Origin: Dastarcus helophoroides
Lineage: Eukaryota > Arthropoda > Insecta > Coleoptera > Bothrideridae
NCBI GenBank assembly: GCA_028583605.1
Contig: CM053327.1
Location: forward strand, 43,755,059 to 43,819,058
Direction of reading: 5' to 3'
Length of the DNA: 64,000 nucleotides
Shown: in pieces, positions 11,301 to 20,040 of the stretch
Layout of the letters: the number at the start of each line of letters is the position of its first letter
Numbering within the stretch: position 1 is the first letter of the stretch
Notes under the pieces: generated by a model
Databases searched by the model: none
What the model saw: the letters and a program-made list of their open reading frames with translations, nothing else
Told to the model about the DNA's origin: nothing
Position numbers and translations under genes: made by a program

Positions 11301-11970
11301 CTTGTTTAGGCTGATCTATGTCTACATTAAACAGTGGCTCTACATTAATTTGTTCTCTGCAATTAATTTCGATGTTGTAATCTTTGTCCAATGGTAGTAA
11401 ACAAAATCCGTCTTTTGCAGTCGCGATAGATTCAGGGATATTGAGCGATTTTGTACGTAGATTTGGAATGATTACATTGCCTTTTTCTATATTCACTGGA
11501 ATATTAATCCGATCTCTGACTATCTGTGTAAACGGTTCGAAATTTGAGGGGTTTAGCTCTATGTAAAACGGAATTCTCTTGTCGTCTATTTCAAGCGTTT
11601 GATTTTTGTAATCAATTTTTGCTTGTAATTTCTGAAAATCTCTACTGCCTATTAGGGCATCGAATCTATCGTGCCAATGAATTACGTGAAATTTTATGTC
11701 GTGGTCGATTCCAAAGTCTTTAAGCATCGGGAAAATAATATTTTCGTCATTAGAAATGATTTTGTTTAAAGATTTAACAGAAAATTGTTTCTTAAACATA
11801 TAATTTTTGAAGAATTCGTTAGCGGGTTTAGGATTGATAATGCTGTTGGATGCACCGGAGTCAATTAAAATTTTTAAATTGTAGCTAGGGATTGATATGA
11901 AGGGTAATTTAGATTTGTTGTCTATTGAATTTAAATCGATTGTAACGGGTCTTCCGAGGCGGGTACGTGA
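8305..11970 (-). CDS. pol: Pol polyprotein (PR-RT-RNase H-integrase), -1 frame to gag
   Basis: The frame is open from 11979 to 8305 and is entered by -1 frameshifting near 11970. Its first internal Met is at 11799, too late to include the protease. The aspartic protease motif DSGA lies at 11862-11851, upstream of that Met. Residues below count from that Met. Reverse transcriptase has the LDLAQGF block (D322) and YMDD at 384-387. RNase H has D534, the STIEKE block near 569, D596 in ETDHKP and D639. Integrase has an HHCC zinc site (H823, H827, C857, C860) and the catalytic triad D890, D943, E979 with 35 residues between the last two. No stops or missing catalytic residues are seen. It makes and integrates the DNA copy inside capsids and the nucleus. 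Confidence 0.96.
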   Translation of the reverse strand, partial: SRTRLGRPVTIDLNSIDNKSKLPFISIPSYNLKILIDSGASNSIINPKPANEFFKNYMFKKQFSVKSLNKIISNDENIIFPMLKDFGIDHDIKFHVIHWHDRFDALIGSRDFQKLQAKIDYKNQTLEIDDKRIPFYIELNPSNFEPFTQIVRDRINIPVNIEKGNVIIPNLRTKSLNIPESIATAKDGFCLLPLDKDYNIEINCREQINVEPLFNVDIDQPKQENRNSKIDMQKIIRTSHLNPEERTKILSLCKKYKDVFYNENSDLTFTNAVKHSIRTKDDEIVYSKSYRYPYHLKTEIQKEIQKLLDNKIIRPSISPYSSPVWIVPKKLDASGKKKWRLVIDYRKLNEKTIEDKYPLPRIDEILDNLGKCMYFSTLDLAQGFHQIEMSPDSIEKTAFSVNNGHYEYVRMPFGLKNAPSTFQRVMDNILREYLYKFCFVYMDDVVIFSKSLHEHLQHLQQIFEKFRQFNFKVQIDKSEFLCKEVAFLGHMITPQGIKPNPSKIEAVQKYPIPSTTKQIKTFLGLVGYYRRFIKNFAKVVYPFTKCLKKGAKIDTKDPEYIEAFIKCKELLTNAPILTYPDFEKTFYLTTDASNTAIGGVLSQNNHPISFYSRTLNSAEKNYSTIEKELLAIVECTKHFRPYLYGRKFFIETDHKPLVWLFSLKDPNSRLVKWRLRLEEFDYEVQYKKGKENLVADALSRIEINIKEVDTEEDDLDLLSIIPQFDGDDPLNPELADQFLTELNLDTLDEETDGNTQHTATENPTFGLPISEKPLNQFTYRLEVKVGDAYNIKYTRPFKRHHYKVTLRSGQEEENIQEMLKEIINPKNVYGIYFHEERLQLTFLRICQKLCDNTVKIIKCNTICKDIEKSDAQSEIIKEYHENNHNGIIETYNHLKGKYYWPDMQKRINKIINECETCLQNKYERNPYKVPFSGPLLAKRPFDIIHIDTFSFDGSKFLTIIDLFSKYAQAYFISDLSGISILNKLRHFFAHHNHPKKIVCDEGKEFKNNVFQEYCNLFRINLHFTTNYNPSSNSPIERLHSTLLEKIRTAKAENPKESTQNLMITAVLIYNQSIHSSTNYTPFSLLYGPYDDLNVHEIDLDKTIYESYNEKRKKEILPFYEQLYQKQLDRGERVLEKRNQNTENSIEINEPVVYFKKPKIRKSDPRYDKVNVTSIHKNKIKGIKERTDLPTNIHTRNIKRLRKTFSLQNDPDCQPGPSNRKN
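8350..8361 (-). promoter_or_regulatory. Predicted splice acceptor for env mRNA
   Basis: On the minus strand the sequence CCTTTTCATTACAG ends at 8350, just before A-ATG of env. This is a good pyrimidine-rich acceptor. The single base between the AG and the ATG completes a codon left open by the donor at 13141-13136, keeping the env frame. Confidence 0.7.
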
Positions 11971-13088
11971 AAATTTTCGTCAGGTGTGTTATGTATTTGC
12001 TCAGATTCGGGATGATAATCTTGTGTGTCTTCCATGTTAAATAATTTTTCAGAAATAAACGTTGGTTTTTGTTGTTGGGGCATTCTATACTGGGGATTGA
12101 ACGTATTTCTAGTTGAAATCGACATAGGGGTTGGTTCAGGTCTACTGTTATTCCTATTGTCATGTTTTCTGCCGAAAACTTGCGAATTTGTAGGGAGTTT
12201 TCTGGGTGGTATTTGTCTTGGTTGAATATTTATTGGACCTCTGGGAAATTGATTTTGTTGTTGATACGAGGCACTATAATTTTGTAAAGTTGTATTATGG
12301 TACGGAAGTGGGTAGAAGTTTGATCGTGGCGGACCGTGAATAGGTTTACCATTTTGGTAAGAATTGTTTTGGTTAGTGGGTTTTTTCAGGGGTGGTCTCG
12401 ATCTGCTTCTCATGAAGTTCATAAAGGTTATTTGAGATTTTTCATTGTCGTATTTTCGACACTCATATAATGCTTGTTCTAGCGTATTAATCGGTAAGGA
12501 AAGCAAATGATTACAATAAGGTTCTAAAATACCAGATTTAAAGGTGCTTAAGGCTTGTCGCGTGTACATTTCCTCTTTGTGAATTCTAATGTCGTTATTA
12601 GGATTTCTAATGTTAACGTGTTCTAGTAGGACTTGCAATTTATGTTTAATTTTCTCAAAATATTGTTCATAAGTTTCGTTATGTGTTTGAAAACAAGTGG
12701 CCAGGTCACTTAGTAAGAGACCTTCTGACCGTGGGTCTCCAAACCGTTGGATCAATTCATCTTTTAATTCTGACCAAGTCGTCGCGTTTGTGCGTATTAA
12801 TACGTCTCTCGCTTCACCGATTAGTTTTGATTTAACTTGTTCTAAAATTAATCGGTTAAAGATTGGGTTTTCGGTGGTTTTAAGTAAATCTATAAATGTA
12901 TCTGCTTGTTTAATAAAATAAGCCAAATTTTTCGACCCTCCGGAGTATTCCGGGAGCATATCTTTTGCTAAATTAATTTCGAGTTGGCTGACAGGTGCCA
13001 TCGTTTTTGAAATTATATCAATGTGTCCAGTTAGATTATTTCTTGAGCTGGGTAGCGCAATGGGAGATCTATCTCTCGCGATGGACAT
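11931..13088 (-). CDS. gag: Gag structural polyprotein of errantivirus
   Basis: This is a 385-residue capsid precursor that would assemble viral particles in the cytoplasm and package the RNA. The helical capsid-like region runs roughly from residue 30 to 230 and includes a conserved-looking stretch around TYEQYFEKIKHKL. The C-terminal third (about 231-385) is rich in Pro, Asn, Gln and Arg, and no CCHC zinc knuckle is present. Errantivirus Gag proteins commonly lack the knuckle and use a basic tail instead. The start at 13088 gives the longest frame; a second ATG 30 codons in (residues MAPVS) is an alternative. Gag overlaps the pol frame by about 49 nt. Confidence 0.93.
   Translation of the reverse strand: MSIARDRSPIALPSSRNNLTGHIDIISKTMAPVSQLEINLAKDMLPEYSGGSKNLAYFIKQADTFIDLLKTTENPIFNRLILEQVKSKLIGEARDVLIRTNATTWSELKDELIQRFGDPRSEGLLLSDLATCFQTHNETYEQYFEKIKHKLQVLLEHVNIRNPNNDIRIHKEEMYTRQALSTFKSGILEPYCNHLLSLPINTLEQALYECRKYDNEKSQITFMNFMRSRSRPPLKKPTNQNNSYQNGKPIHGPPRSNFYPLPYHNTTLQNYSASYQQQNQFPRGPINIQPRQIPPRKLPTNSQVFGRKHDNRNNSRPEPTPMSISTRNTFNPQYRMPQQQKPTFISEKLFNMEDTQDYHPESEQIHNTPDENFHVPASEDPLQSI
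11970..11976 (-). promoter_or_regulatory. -1 ribosomal frameshift slippery site A AAT TTT
   Basis: In the gag frame the minus strand reads A-AAT-TTT, which fits the X-XXY-YYZ rule. The pol frame has a TGA at 11982-11980 and opens just downstream, and the gag stop is at 11933-11931. Slippage must therefore fall in a window of about 49 nt, and this heptamer sits at its 5' edge. I could not establish a clear downstream pseudoknot by eye. Confidence 0.82.
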
Positions 13089-13135
13089 AAATAGTCAAAA
13101 TAACATGTATATCATGCAAAAAGTTTAAAGGAAAG

Positions 13136-13141
13136 ACTTAC
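13136..13141 (-). promoter_or_regulatory. Predicted splice donor GTAAGT in viral leader
   Basis: A perfect donor GTAAGT on the minus strand lies 47 nt before the gag ATG. Joining it to the acceptor at 8350 removes gag and pol and fuses the leader reading frame to env without a frameshift. The TAA of this donor also ends the leader mini-frame in unspliced RNA. Confidence 0.72.
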
Positions 13142-13161
13142 AGGAGCAGCACTAGGAACAT
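13138..13161 (-). CDS. Leader mini-ORF, predicted 5' exon of env signal peptide
   Basis: An ATG at 13161-13159 opens seven codons that are almost all hydrophobic (Phe, Leu, Val) and stop at TAA 13140-13138 in unspliced RNA. The splice donor lies inside the last codon. If spliced to 8349 the frame continues directly into env, and the hydrophobic run plus the first dozen env residues look like a signal peptide with a small-residue cleavage site before residue 10 of env. In genomic RNA it would act as a very short uORF ahead of gag. This is a prediction from sequence alone. Confidence 0.65.
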   Translation of the reverse strand: MFLVLLL

Positions 13162-13355
13162 TTCACGTCCTTGGCGTCTCTCGTATAGTCGGAGATGTCT
13201 CGCTCGGCGAAGTCGCAGTTGACACAGCAGGTCTTGATTTCGTCGAAGGATCTCGCAGGGTTCGTCGAATATTCAATAAGCTCTTGAAAGAGGCCGGCGG
13301 TGTTGGTTTCGCGAATAACAGTCACTTGATTTGTCTCGCGAATAACTGCCGTTTG

Positions 13356-13376
13356 AATATCCTGTTCGCAGCGCCA
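13356..13376 (-). other. Primer-binding site, tRNA-Ser-like
   Basis: Starting with the last LTR base, the minus strand reads TGGCGCTGCGAACAGGAT. It begins with TGG, which pairs with the CCA tail, and resembles the 3' end of insect serine tRNAs (TGGCGCAG...AGGATTC). Ser tRNA primes several errantiviruses such as the 17.6/297 group. The match is imperfect, so the exact primer is uncertain. Confidence 0.55.
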
Positions 13377-13691
13377 ATTAAATTTGCAAGTATTGAAACT
13401 TGGTTTTTAAAAAATTATTTATTGAAAACTGCAGCTACTTGTACAATAGCTAGAGCTCTCAAAGTGGTGAGCTCTCTAGTTACTTAACAAAAGAACTAAT
13501 AAGAACTGACGATTACATTTGGCCCTAAAAACCTTATATAGATTTTTATAACAATAAATAAAACTAATAGCTAATAAATGTTTCCTAAATTGTGGGAATC
13601 GATGACATCTGTTGTTCTCAGAGAGGGTAATATAGACAACCCTTGGCGTCGCCTTTATCTTCCTTGATTAGACGAACACCTGTACGTAATT
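13376..13691 (-). repeat. 5' LTR of errantivirus
   Basis: This 316-bp LTR appears identical to 6443-6758. In the sense direction it carries a TATA-like TATATAAGG at 13540-13532, a likely promoter, and an AATAAA at 13423-13418 used in the 3' copy. It is flanked by ATAT at 13692-13695. Confidence 0.95.
13532..13540 (-). promoter_or_regulatory. TATA-like element in 5' LTR
   Basis: TATATAAGG on the sense strand lies near the middle of the LTR, where a retroviral promoter would sit. No transcription start is proven. Confidence 0.5.
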
Positions 13692-14029
13692 ATATACAAA
13701 ACAGTTGCTTCCAGTACATGAGTCTTATTTAAAGAAGAAACTAAACATGACAAGCGAGATATTAAGACTTCATTGCGCTTTGAATAATATGTAACTGAAT
13801 GGCTTTCGCTATATCTTTGGAGTTTTTCAAAAGGAAACCCATTCTTTGATGATCGGAAAACTAACAGCCGCTGTTATCGTCGTAAAAGTCAAGGAAATAA
13901 AGAAAATAAGTTTGTGGATGCGTTTAAAACCATTTCATAGAGACTGCTAACAGAAGTGATAACTCAAAACTAGGAAAATAAGAGTTTTTTTAATTTCAAA
14001 TTAATTGTAACACCAGAAATTGGATTTTG

Positions 14030-16460
14030 ACACGTAGATTACGAATCTGAAAACGAAATTGAGCTACGACTTTTGGTTTGGAAGATATGAGAGCTTAAAG
14101 TTACGAAAAAAGTTCTTCCAAAACTTGAAAAAATTTCCATTTTTCAAAAGTAAGTTTATAGCATTTTTATAGAGTTTTCGGGACGTAGAATAGGAATTTA
14201 AAAACCAAATTGGGCTACGACTATCCGTTCACGAGATACAACTCTCGAAAGTTTCGAAATTTTCAAATTTTTGCCAAATTTCCTAAGGTTGAAATCAAAA
14301 GTCATTATTTAAGATTTGAAACTAGCCTATCACATGGATTTTGACCCGTAGCTTCCGAATTCAAAAGCCTAGTTGAGCTACGACTTTTGGTTTGGAAGAT
14401 ATGAGAGTTTGAAGTTACGAAGAAAGTTCAAAACTTGTTCAAACTTCTTCCAAAACTTGAAAAAAAAATTTCAATTTTCAAAAGTGAGTTTATAGCATTT
14501 TTATGGAGTTTTCGGGACGTAGAATAGGAATTTGAAAACCAAATTGGGCTACGACTATCCGTTCACGAGATACAAGCCTCGAAAGTTTCGAAATTTTCAA
14601 ACTTTCGCCAAAATTTCTAAGGTCGAAATCAAAAGTCATTATTTAGGATTTGAAAGTAGCCCATCACATGGATTTTGACCCGCAGCTTCCGAATTCAAAA
14701 GTCCAATTGAGCTACGACTTTTGGTTTGGAAGATATGAGAGTTTGAAGTTACGAAGAAAGTTCAAAACTTGTTCAAAACTTCTTCCAAAACTAGACACAA
14801 CGTCCATTTTTCAAAAGTATGTTTACAGTATTTTTATGGAGTCTTTAGGACGTAGAATAAGAAGTTGAAAACCAAATTGGACTACAACTATCCCTTCACG
14901 AGATAAAAGCCTCGAAAGTTTCGACATTTTTAAATTTTCGCCAATTTCTCAAGGTCGAAATTTAAAAGTCATTATTTAGGATTTGAAAGCAGCCTATCAT
15001 GTGGATTTTGAGAAGTAGCTTCCGAATCCAAAAGCCAAATTGAGCTACGACTTTTGATTTGGAAGATATGAGAGTTTGAAGTTACGAAGAAAGTTCAAAA
15101 CTTGTTCAAAACTTCTTCCAAAACTAGAAAAAACGTCGATTTTTCGAAAGTATGTTTACAGCATTTTTATGGAGTCTTTAGGACGTAGAATAAGAAGTTG
15201 AAAACCAAATTGGGCTACAACTATCCCTTCACGAGATAAAAGCCTCGAAAGTTTCGACATTTTTAAATTTTCGCCAATTTCTCAAGGTCGAAATTTAAAA
15301 GTCATTATTTAGGATTTGAAAGTAGCCTATCATGTGGATTTTGAGAAGTAGCTTCCGAACCCAAAAGCCAAATTGAGCTACGACTTTTGGTTTGGAAGAT
15401 ATGAGAGTTTGAAGTTACGAAGAAAGTTCAAAACTTGTTCAAAACTTCTTCCAAAACTAGAAAAAACGTCCATTTTTCGAAAGTATGTTTACAGCATTTT
15501 TATGGAGTCTTTAGGACGTAGAATACAAAAGTCATTATTTAGGATTTAAAAGTAACCTATCATGTGGATTTTGAGCCGTAGCTTCCGAATTCAAAAGCCA
15601 AATTGAGCTACGACTTTTGGTTTGGAAGATATGAGAGTTTGAAGTTACGAAGAAAGTTCAAAACTTCTTCCAAAACTAGAAACATAGTCGATTTTTCGAA
15701 AGTATGTTTACAGCATTTTTATGGAGTCTTTAGGACGTAGAATAAGAAGTTGAAAACCAAATTGGGCTACAACTATCTCTTCAGGAGATAAAAGCCTCGA
15801 AAGTTTCGACATTTTTAAATTTTCGCCAATTTCTCAAGGTCGAAATTCAAAAGTCTTTATTTAGGATTTGAAAGTAGGCTATCATGTGGATTTTGAGCCG
15901 TAGCTTCCGAATTCAAAAGCCAAATTGAGCTACGCCTTTTGGTTTGGAAGATATGAGAGTTTGAAGTTACGAAGAAAGTTCAAAACTTGTTCAAAACTTC
16001 TTCCAAAACTAGAAAAAACGTCGATTTTTTGAAAGTATGTTTACAGCATTTTTATGGAGTCTTTAGGAGGTAGAATAAGAAGTTGAAAACCAAATTGGGC
16101 TACAACTATCCCTTCACGAGATAAAAGCCTCGAACGTTTCGACATTTTTAAATTTTCGCCAATTTCTCAAGGTCGAAATTCAATAGACATTATTTAGGAT
16201 CTGAAAGTAGCCTATCATGTGAATTTTGAGCCGTAGCTTCCGAATCCAAAAGCCAAATTGAGCTGCGACTTTTGGTTTGGAAGATATGAGAGTTTGAACT
16301 TACGAAGAAAGTTCAAAACTTGTTCAAAACTTCCTCCAAAACTAGAAACAACGTCAATTTTTCGAAAGTATGTTTACAGCATTTTTATGGATTCTTTAGG
16401 ACGTAGAATAAGAAGTTGAATACCAAATTGGGCTACAACTATCCCTTCACGAGATAAAAG
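14030..16460 (+). repeat. ~334-bp dimeric satellite in family A copy 1
   Basis: Repeating units carry TGGATTTTGAGCCGTAGC, GAGCTACGACTTTTGGTTTG and GGGCTACAACTATCCCTTCA. The first marker recurs about every 310-340 bp (near 15000, 15333, 15562, 15874 and 16214, with one shortened unit). Each unit is two related halves of about 167 bp, one with GAGCTACGAC and the other with GGGCTACAAC. Short frames of 60-72 codons read through it are repeat artefacts. The array breaks off abruptly at 16460. Confidence 0.85.
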
Positions 16461-18062
16461 GTAAAATTTTGAAAAAAGTCGAAATTTCCAATATTCCAAA
16501 TTTAAAAGGATCTTTTCTTTTAAGTCGAAGATTTAATTGGAAATGTTTAAAAAAAATGTATAAATAAAATTTAAAAAAAAGTTCGAATTTTTCAAAAAAA
16601 GTCAAGATTTCAAAGAGTCGAAGTTTTGAAATAAAAGTCGAAGTTTTGAAATGGAGTCGACATTTTTCGAAATAGTCGAAAATTTCAATAAAAGGTTATA
16701 AGAAATGTCTGACCTAAAAAAATCGCAATTTTCAAATAAAGAATTGACAGTTTTCAAAAAATGTTAAAATTTTGAAAATAGTTAAAATTAAAAAAAAAAT
16801 AGCCAAATTTTTAGGTTTTCCGAAAATTTTAAATCTTGGAGGTGACTAAAATTTTAAAAAATTCAAACATTTGAATAGGGCCGGAATTTTCATCAAAATG
16901 GGAATTAAAATGAAAAGTCGAAAATTTCAAAAAAGTGCAGATTTAAAAAAAGGTTAAAATTTTCAATAAAATAAGTCGAAGTTTGTTGACAAGGCAAGTA
17001 TTTCAAAATCTTTCGAATTTCTAAAAGAAGTCAAAATTTTGCAAAAGAAATTTTTAAAAAGAAAAGGTCGAAATTTTATAGCTGAAATTAAGAAAATATC
17101 AAAATTTTCAAAAGATTTAAGAATTATTATCGAAATTACGAAGTAATTTGAAATTTAAAAATAGTTTGAATTTTGAATAGTTGGGAAATTTGCACTTAAG
17201 TTTTCAATAAAAAACAGAATTCTCGAAACCGGAATATTGAAAACAAGTGAAAATTATCAGATAGATCGAGGTTTTCAAAAGTCGAAATATTGAATAGTTA
17301 AAATTTAGGAAAAAGTTTAAATTTTTGCTAGTTATAATTTTTAATCAAAGTGAAACATTTTTTTAAAAAGTTGTAACTTTTGGTAACAAAAATTAAAATT
17401 TTAAAAAAATGTCAAAAATTTCATAAAATGTCAAAATTTTCAAAAAATGTCAACATTTTCAAAAAAATCGAAATTTTGAAAGAATTTGGAGAAGTAAGAA
17501 GTAGCGAAATTTTCAACAACAAAAATCAAAAAATAATCCAAATTCTGAATAATAATTGACTTTTAAATAAAAACCAGTCGAAATTATTAGGAATCCAATT
17601 TTTCAATAAAAAAATTAAAATTTTCAAAAAACAATTATAAACAAAGATGAAGTTTAGAAAAAAGTCGAAAATTTAACAAGTCAAAAGTCCAGATTTGAAC
17701 AAATTTACATTTTAAGAAAAAGTAAGAATTTTCAAATGATAAAAATGAAAAAAAATGTAATAATTAATTTTCCAAAAAAATTAAAACAGAACACAGAAAA
17801 GTCTAAATAATTACGAAAATACGGAAATTTTTAAAAGAGTACTCACAGTTTTGCAGAAAAGTCAATACTTAAAAATAAAATAAGGTCGAGATTACAAGAA
17901 AAAAGTCTAAATTTTGTAATACAGTCGAAATTTGAAAAAAAAACCAACCTTTCAAAAAACGCGCCATTATCAAAAGTTTTTATTGTCAAGTTTTCAAAGA
18001 AGTGTAAAATTTCGAAATTTTTAGTCGAAATCTTAAAAATTTTAAAATGCTAAACATTGTCG
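16461..18062. repeat. AT-rich degenerate GTCGAAATTTT-type interior of hAT-like element
   Basis: This stretch is dominated by variants of GTCGAAATTTTCAAAAAA without stable period. There is no open frame of note. The same kind of sequence fills 22870-26630 in the reverse direction. Confidence 0.6.
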
Positions 18063-18099
18063 CAGCACCCCCATTAGTTTTGGCTACGAGCCGCCACTG

Positions 18100-18107
18100 T
18101 TTGTCCT
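18100..18107. repeat. Right 8-bp target site duplication of hAT-like element
   Basis: TTTGTCCT follows the CCGCCACTG terminus and equals 4855-4862 exactly. Confidence 0.88.
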
Positions 18108-18559
18108 TCTAACTGTTGAAGGCAAGGACCTAGATGATAGTAACAAATTGATCTTGCGTTTCCATTTCTCCCATCTCCGTGAGACAGAGCCGAAATCGGT
18201 ATAAATCTAAATTTCAATCTAAGATAAACACGACCTGCTTGTCATCATTTGTCACTAGAAGCTTTAGATGTATAAAGTGTTCTCGTAATGAACTTACCAA
18301 CAAGAGTGATTGATAGATAGTCCCCAAGGAATAACGCAACACCCCAGGGTTAGGACAAAATCAAGATTTATACTTGCTTTTGACTATTGACATTTTAACT
18401 TAAAGGGACAAGGATACGTTTGCTCTGGCACATGTAATTTGCAGTCGTCGTGAGTCATTTTGTTAGCGCCTTACTGCCGTGGTGTTATTTGTAGAATACG
18501 GAATCAGGAGCGTCCAATTAGGGGGATTATCAGTTCAGAAACTGCTGACCTAATATCAC
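18108..18559. other. No feature recognised
   Basis: This is less AT-rich DNA without a convincing frame or repeat. The short overlapping frames on both strands near 18460-18713 extend into the tandem array that follows and are not supported as genes. Confidence 0.4.
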
Positions 18560-20040
18560 TCTGGCTTTGCTCAGTTAGGTTTTCTTTCTTTTCTTCTGTA
18601 GCGATGTTGGTTCGATTAGAACATAAAAAAAGGTACGCTACACTTCTTTTTTTTTTATGAAAACTTCGTAGCGAGATTTCTGATAGATTAACGTTGCGCG
18701 TTATCGGTTCCAATAATTAACACTTGGCGAACTGTAACCACTTTATTTCAAAACTGAACTTGGAACACTACAATTGTAATTCATTTTTTTTTTAATTTAA
18801 TCTACTCGCAAAGGGTAACCCCATTATGCTTTCAAAGAACTACAAGTAGGATGCGGAAACAAGGATAGATGTCAATGAACCGCCTTCTTAAACCTTCTCT
18901 GACTTTGCTCAGTTAGGTTGTCTTTCTTTTCTTCTTTTTTTAATAAAAACTTCGCAACGAGATTTCTGATAGATTAACGTTGCGCGTTATCGATTCGAAT
19001 GATTAACACTTGGCGAATTGTAACCACTTTATTTCAAAACTGAACTTGGAACACTACAATTGTAATTCATTTTTTTTTAATTTAATCTACTCGCAAAGGG
19101 TAACCCCATTATGCTTTCAAAGAACTACAAGTAGGATGCGGAAACAAGGATAGATGTCAATGAACCGCCTTCTTAAACCTTCTCTGACTTTGCTCAGTTA
19201 GGTTGTCTTTCTATTCTTCTTTTTTTAATAAAAACTTCGCAACGAGATTTCTGATAGATTAACGTTGCGCGTTATCGATTCGAATGATTAACACTTGGCG
19301 AATTGTAACCACTTTATTTCAAAACTGAACTTGGAACACTACAATTGTAATTCATTTTTTTTTAATTTAATCTACTCGCAAAGGGTAACTCCATTATGCT
19401 TTCAAAGCACTACAAGTAGGATGCGGAAACAAGGATAGATGTCAATGAACCGCCTTCTTAAACCTTCTCTGACTTTGCTCAGTTAGGTTGTCTTTCTTTT
19501 CTTCTTTTTTTAATAAAAACTTCGTAACGAGATTTCTGATGGATTAACGTTGCGCGTTATCGGTTCGAATGATTAACACTTGGCGAATTGTAACCACTTT
19601 ATTTCAAAACTGAACTTGGAACACTACATTTGTAATTCATTATTTTTTTTAAGTTTAATCTACTCGCAAAGGGTAACTCCATTATGCTTTCAAAGCACTA
19701 CAAGTAGGATGCGGAAACAAGGATAGATGTCAATGAACCGCCTTCTTAAACCTTCTCTGACTTTGCTCAGTTAGTTGTCTTTCTTTTCTTCTTTTTTTAA
19801 TAAAAACTTCGTAACGAGATTTCTGATAGATTAACGTTGCGCGTTATCGGTTCGAATGATTAACACTTGGCGAATTGTAACCACTTTATTTCAAAACTGA
19901 ACTTGGAACACTACATTTTTAATTCATTATTTTTTTTAAGTTTAATCTACTCGCAAAGGGTAACTCCATTATGCTTTCAAAGCAGTACAAGTAGGATGCG
20001 GAAACAAGGATAGATGTCAATGAACCGCCTTCTTAAGAAG
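18560..20040 (+). repeat. Tandem array, ~286-bp unit carrying an LTR end
   Basis: Five units share GATTTCTGATAGATTAACG at 18674, 18961, 19245, 19531 and 19818, so the period is 284-287 bp. Each unit contains GTTGCGCGTTATCGGTTCG and ACTTTATTTCAAAACTGAAC, the end of the solo LTR at 20179-20502. Units differ by only a few bases, so the amplification is recent. No gene is present. Confidence 0.88.

Larger units (their letters stand above)
13089..13375 (-). other. Errantivirus 5' leader
   Basis: This 287-nt segment lies between the 5' LTR and the gag ATG. It contains the primer-binding site at its start, the mini-ORF and the splice donor, and presumably the packaging signal. No other structure is evident by eye. 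Confidence 0.7.
6443..13691 (-). mobile_element. Complete endogenous errantivirus (Ty3/gypsy LTR element with env)
   Basis: The 7,249-bp element has identical 316-bp LTRs, a primer-binding site, gag, pol (PR-RT-RNase H-IN), env and a polypurine tract, in that order on the minus strand. It is flanked by ATAT at 6439-6442 and 13692-13695. The related repeat at 36974-36977 shows the empty site with a single ATAT, which proves the insertion boundaries. LTR ends AATTAC...TTAATT and a 4-bp TATA-type duplication are characteristic of insect errantiviruses. All three frames are open. Identical LTRs indicate recent insertion. Confidence 0.97.
5098..16460 (+). repeat. Dispersed composite repeat family A, copy 1
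   Basis: This segment matches 35252-40960 almost base for base over its first 1.3 kb, apart from the 7.25-kb errantivirus at 6443-13691 and its 4-bp duplication. Order of parts: a 5' segment with the TGCAAGTAGAATGCAACC repeat, the AATAACGTCATATTT segment, an AAAGATCAGTCGACAG / TATTAATATAGAT segment, a ~1-kb unique part interrupted by the retroelement, and a ~334-bp satellite that ends at 16460. No protein is encoded. Its own transposition mechanism is unclear to me. Confidence 0.8.
4863..18099. mobile_element. hAT-like DNA transposon, gene-less, with nested insertions
   Basis: The left end reads CAGTGGCGGTTGGTGTATAG and the right end, reverse complemented, reads CAGTGGCGGCTCGTAGCC. Both continue into a short shared stretch containing GTGCTGC/GCAGCACCCCC. 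The flanks are an exact 8-bp duplication. No hAT transposase frame is present. The interior is AT-rich GTCGAAATTTT-like sequence plus family A copy 1, which itself holds the errantivirus. Removing those leaves about 1.9 kb of element. The superfamily call rests on the duplication length and the CAGTGGCGG terminus; the absence of transposase makes it non-autonomous. Confidence 0.8.

Noticed and set aside
11909..12163. 84-codon minus frame within gag
   Set aside because: Shadow frame in the gag C-terminal region; it is the +1 frame and does not reach the pol frame.
4863..18099. hAT transposase inside the shell
   Set aside because: I found no RNase H-like transposase or hAT dimerisation motif in any long frame; the long frames are all retroviral.
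18560..20040. CRISPR-like array
   Set aside because: Units of ~286 bp are contiguous direct repeats without unique spacers, in a eukaryotic context.
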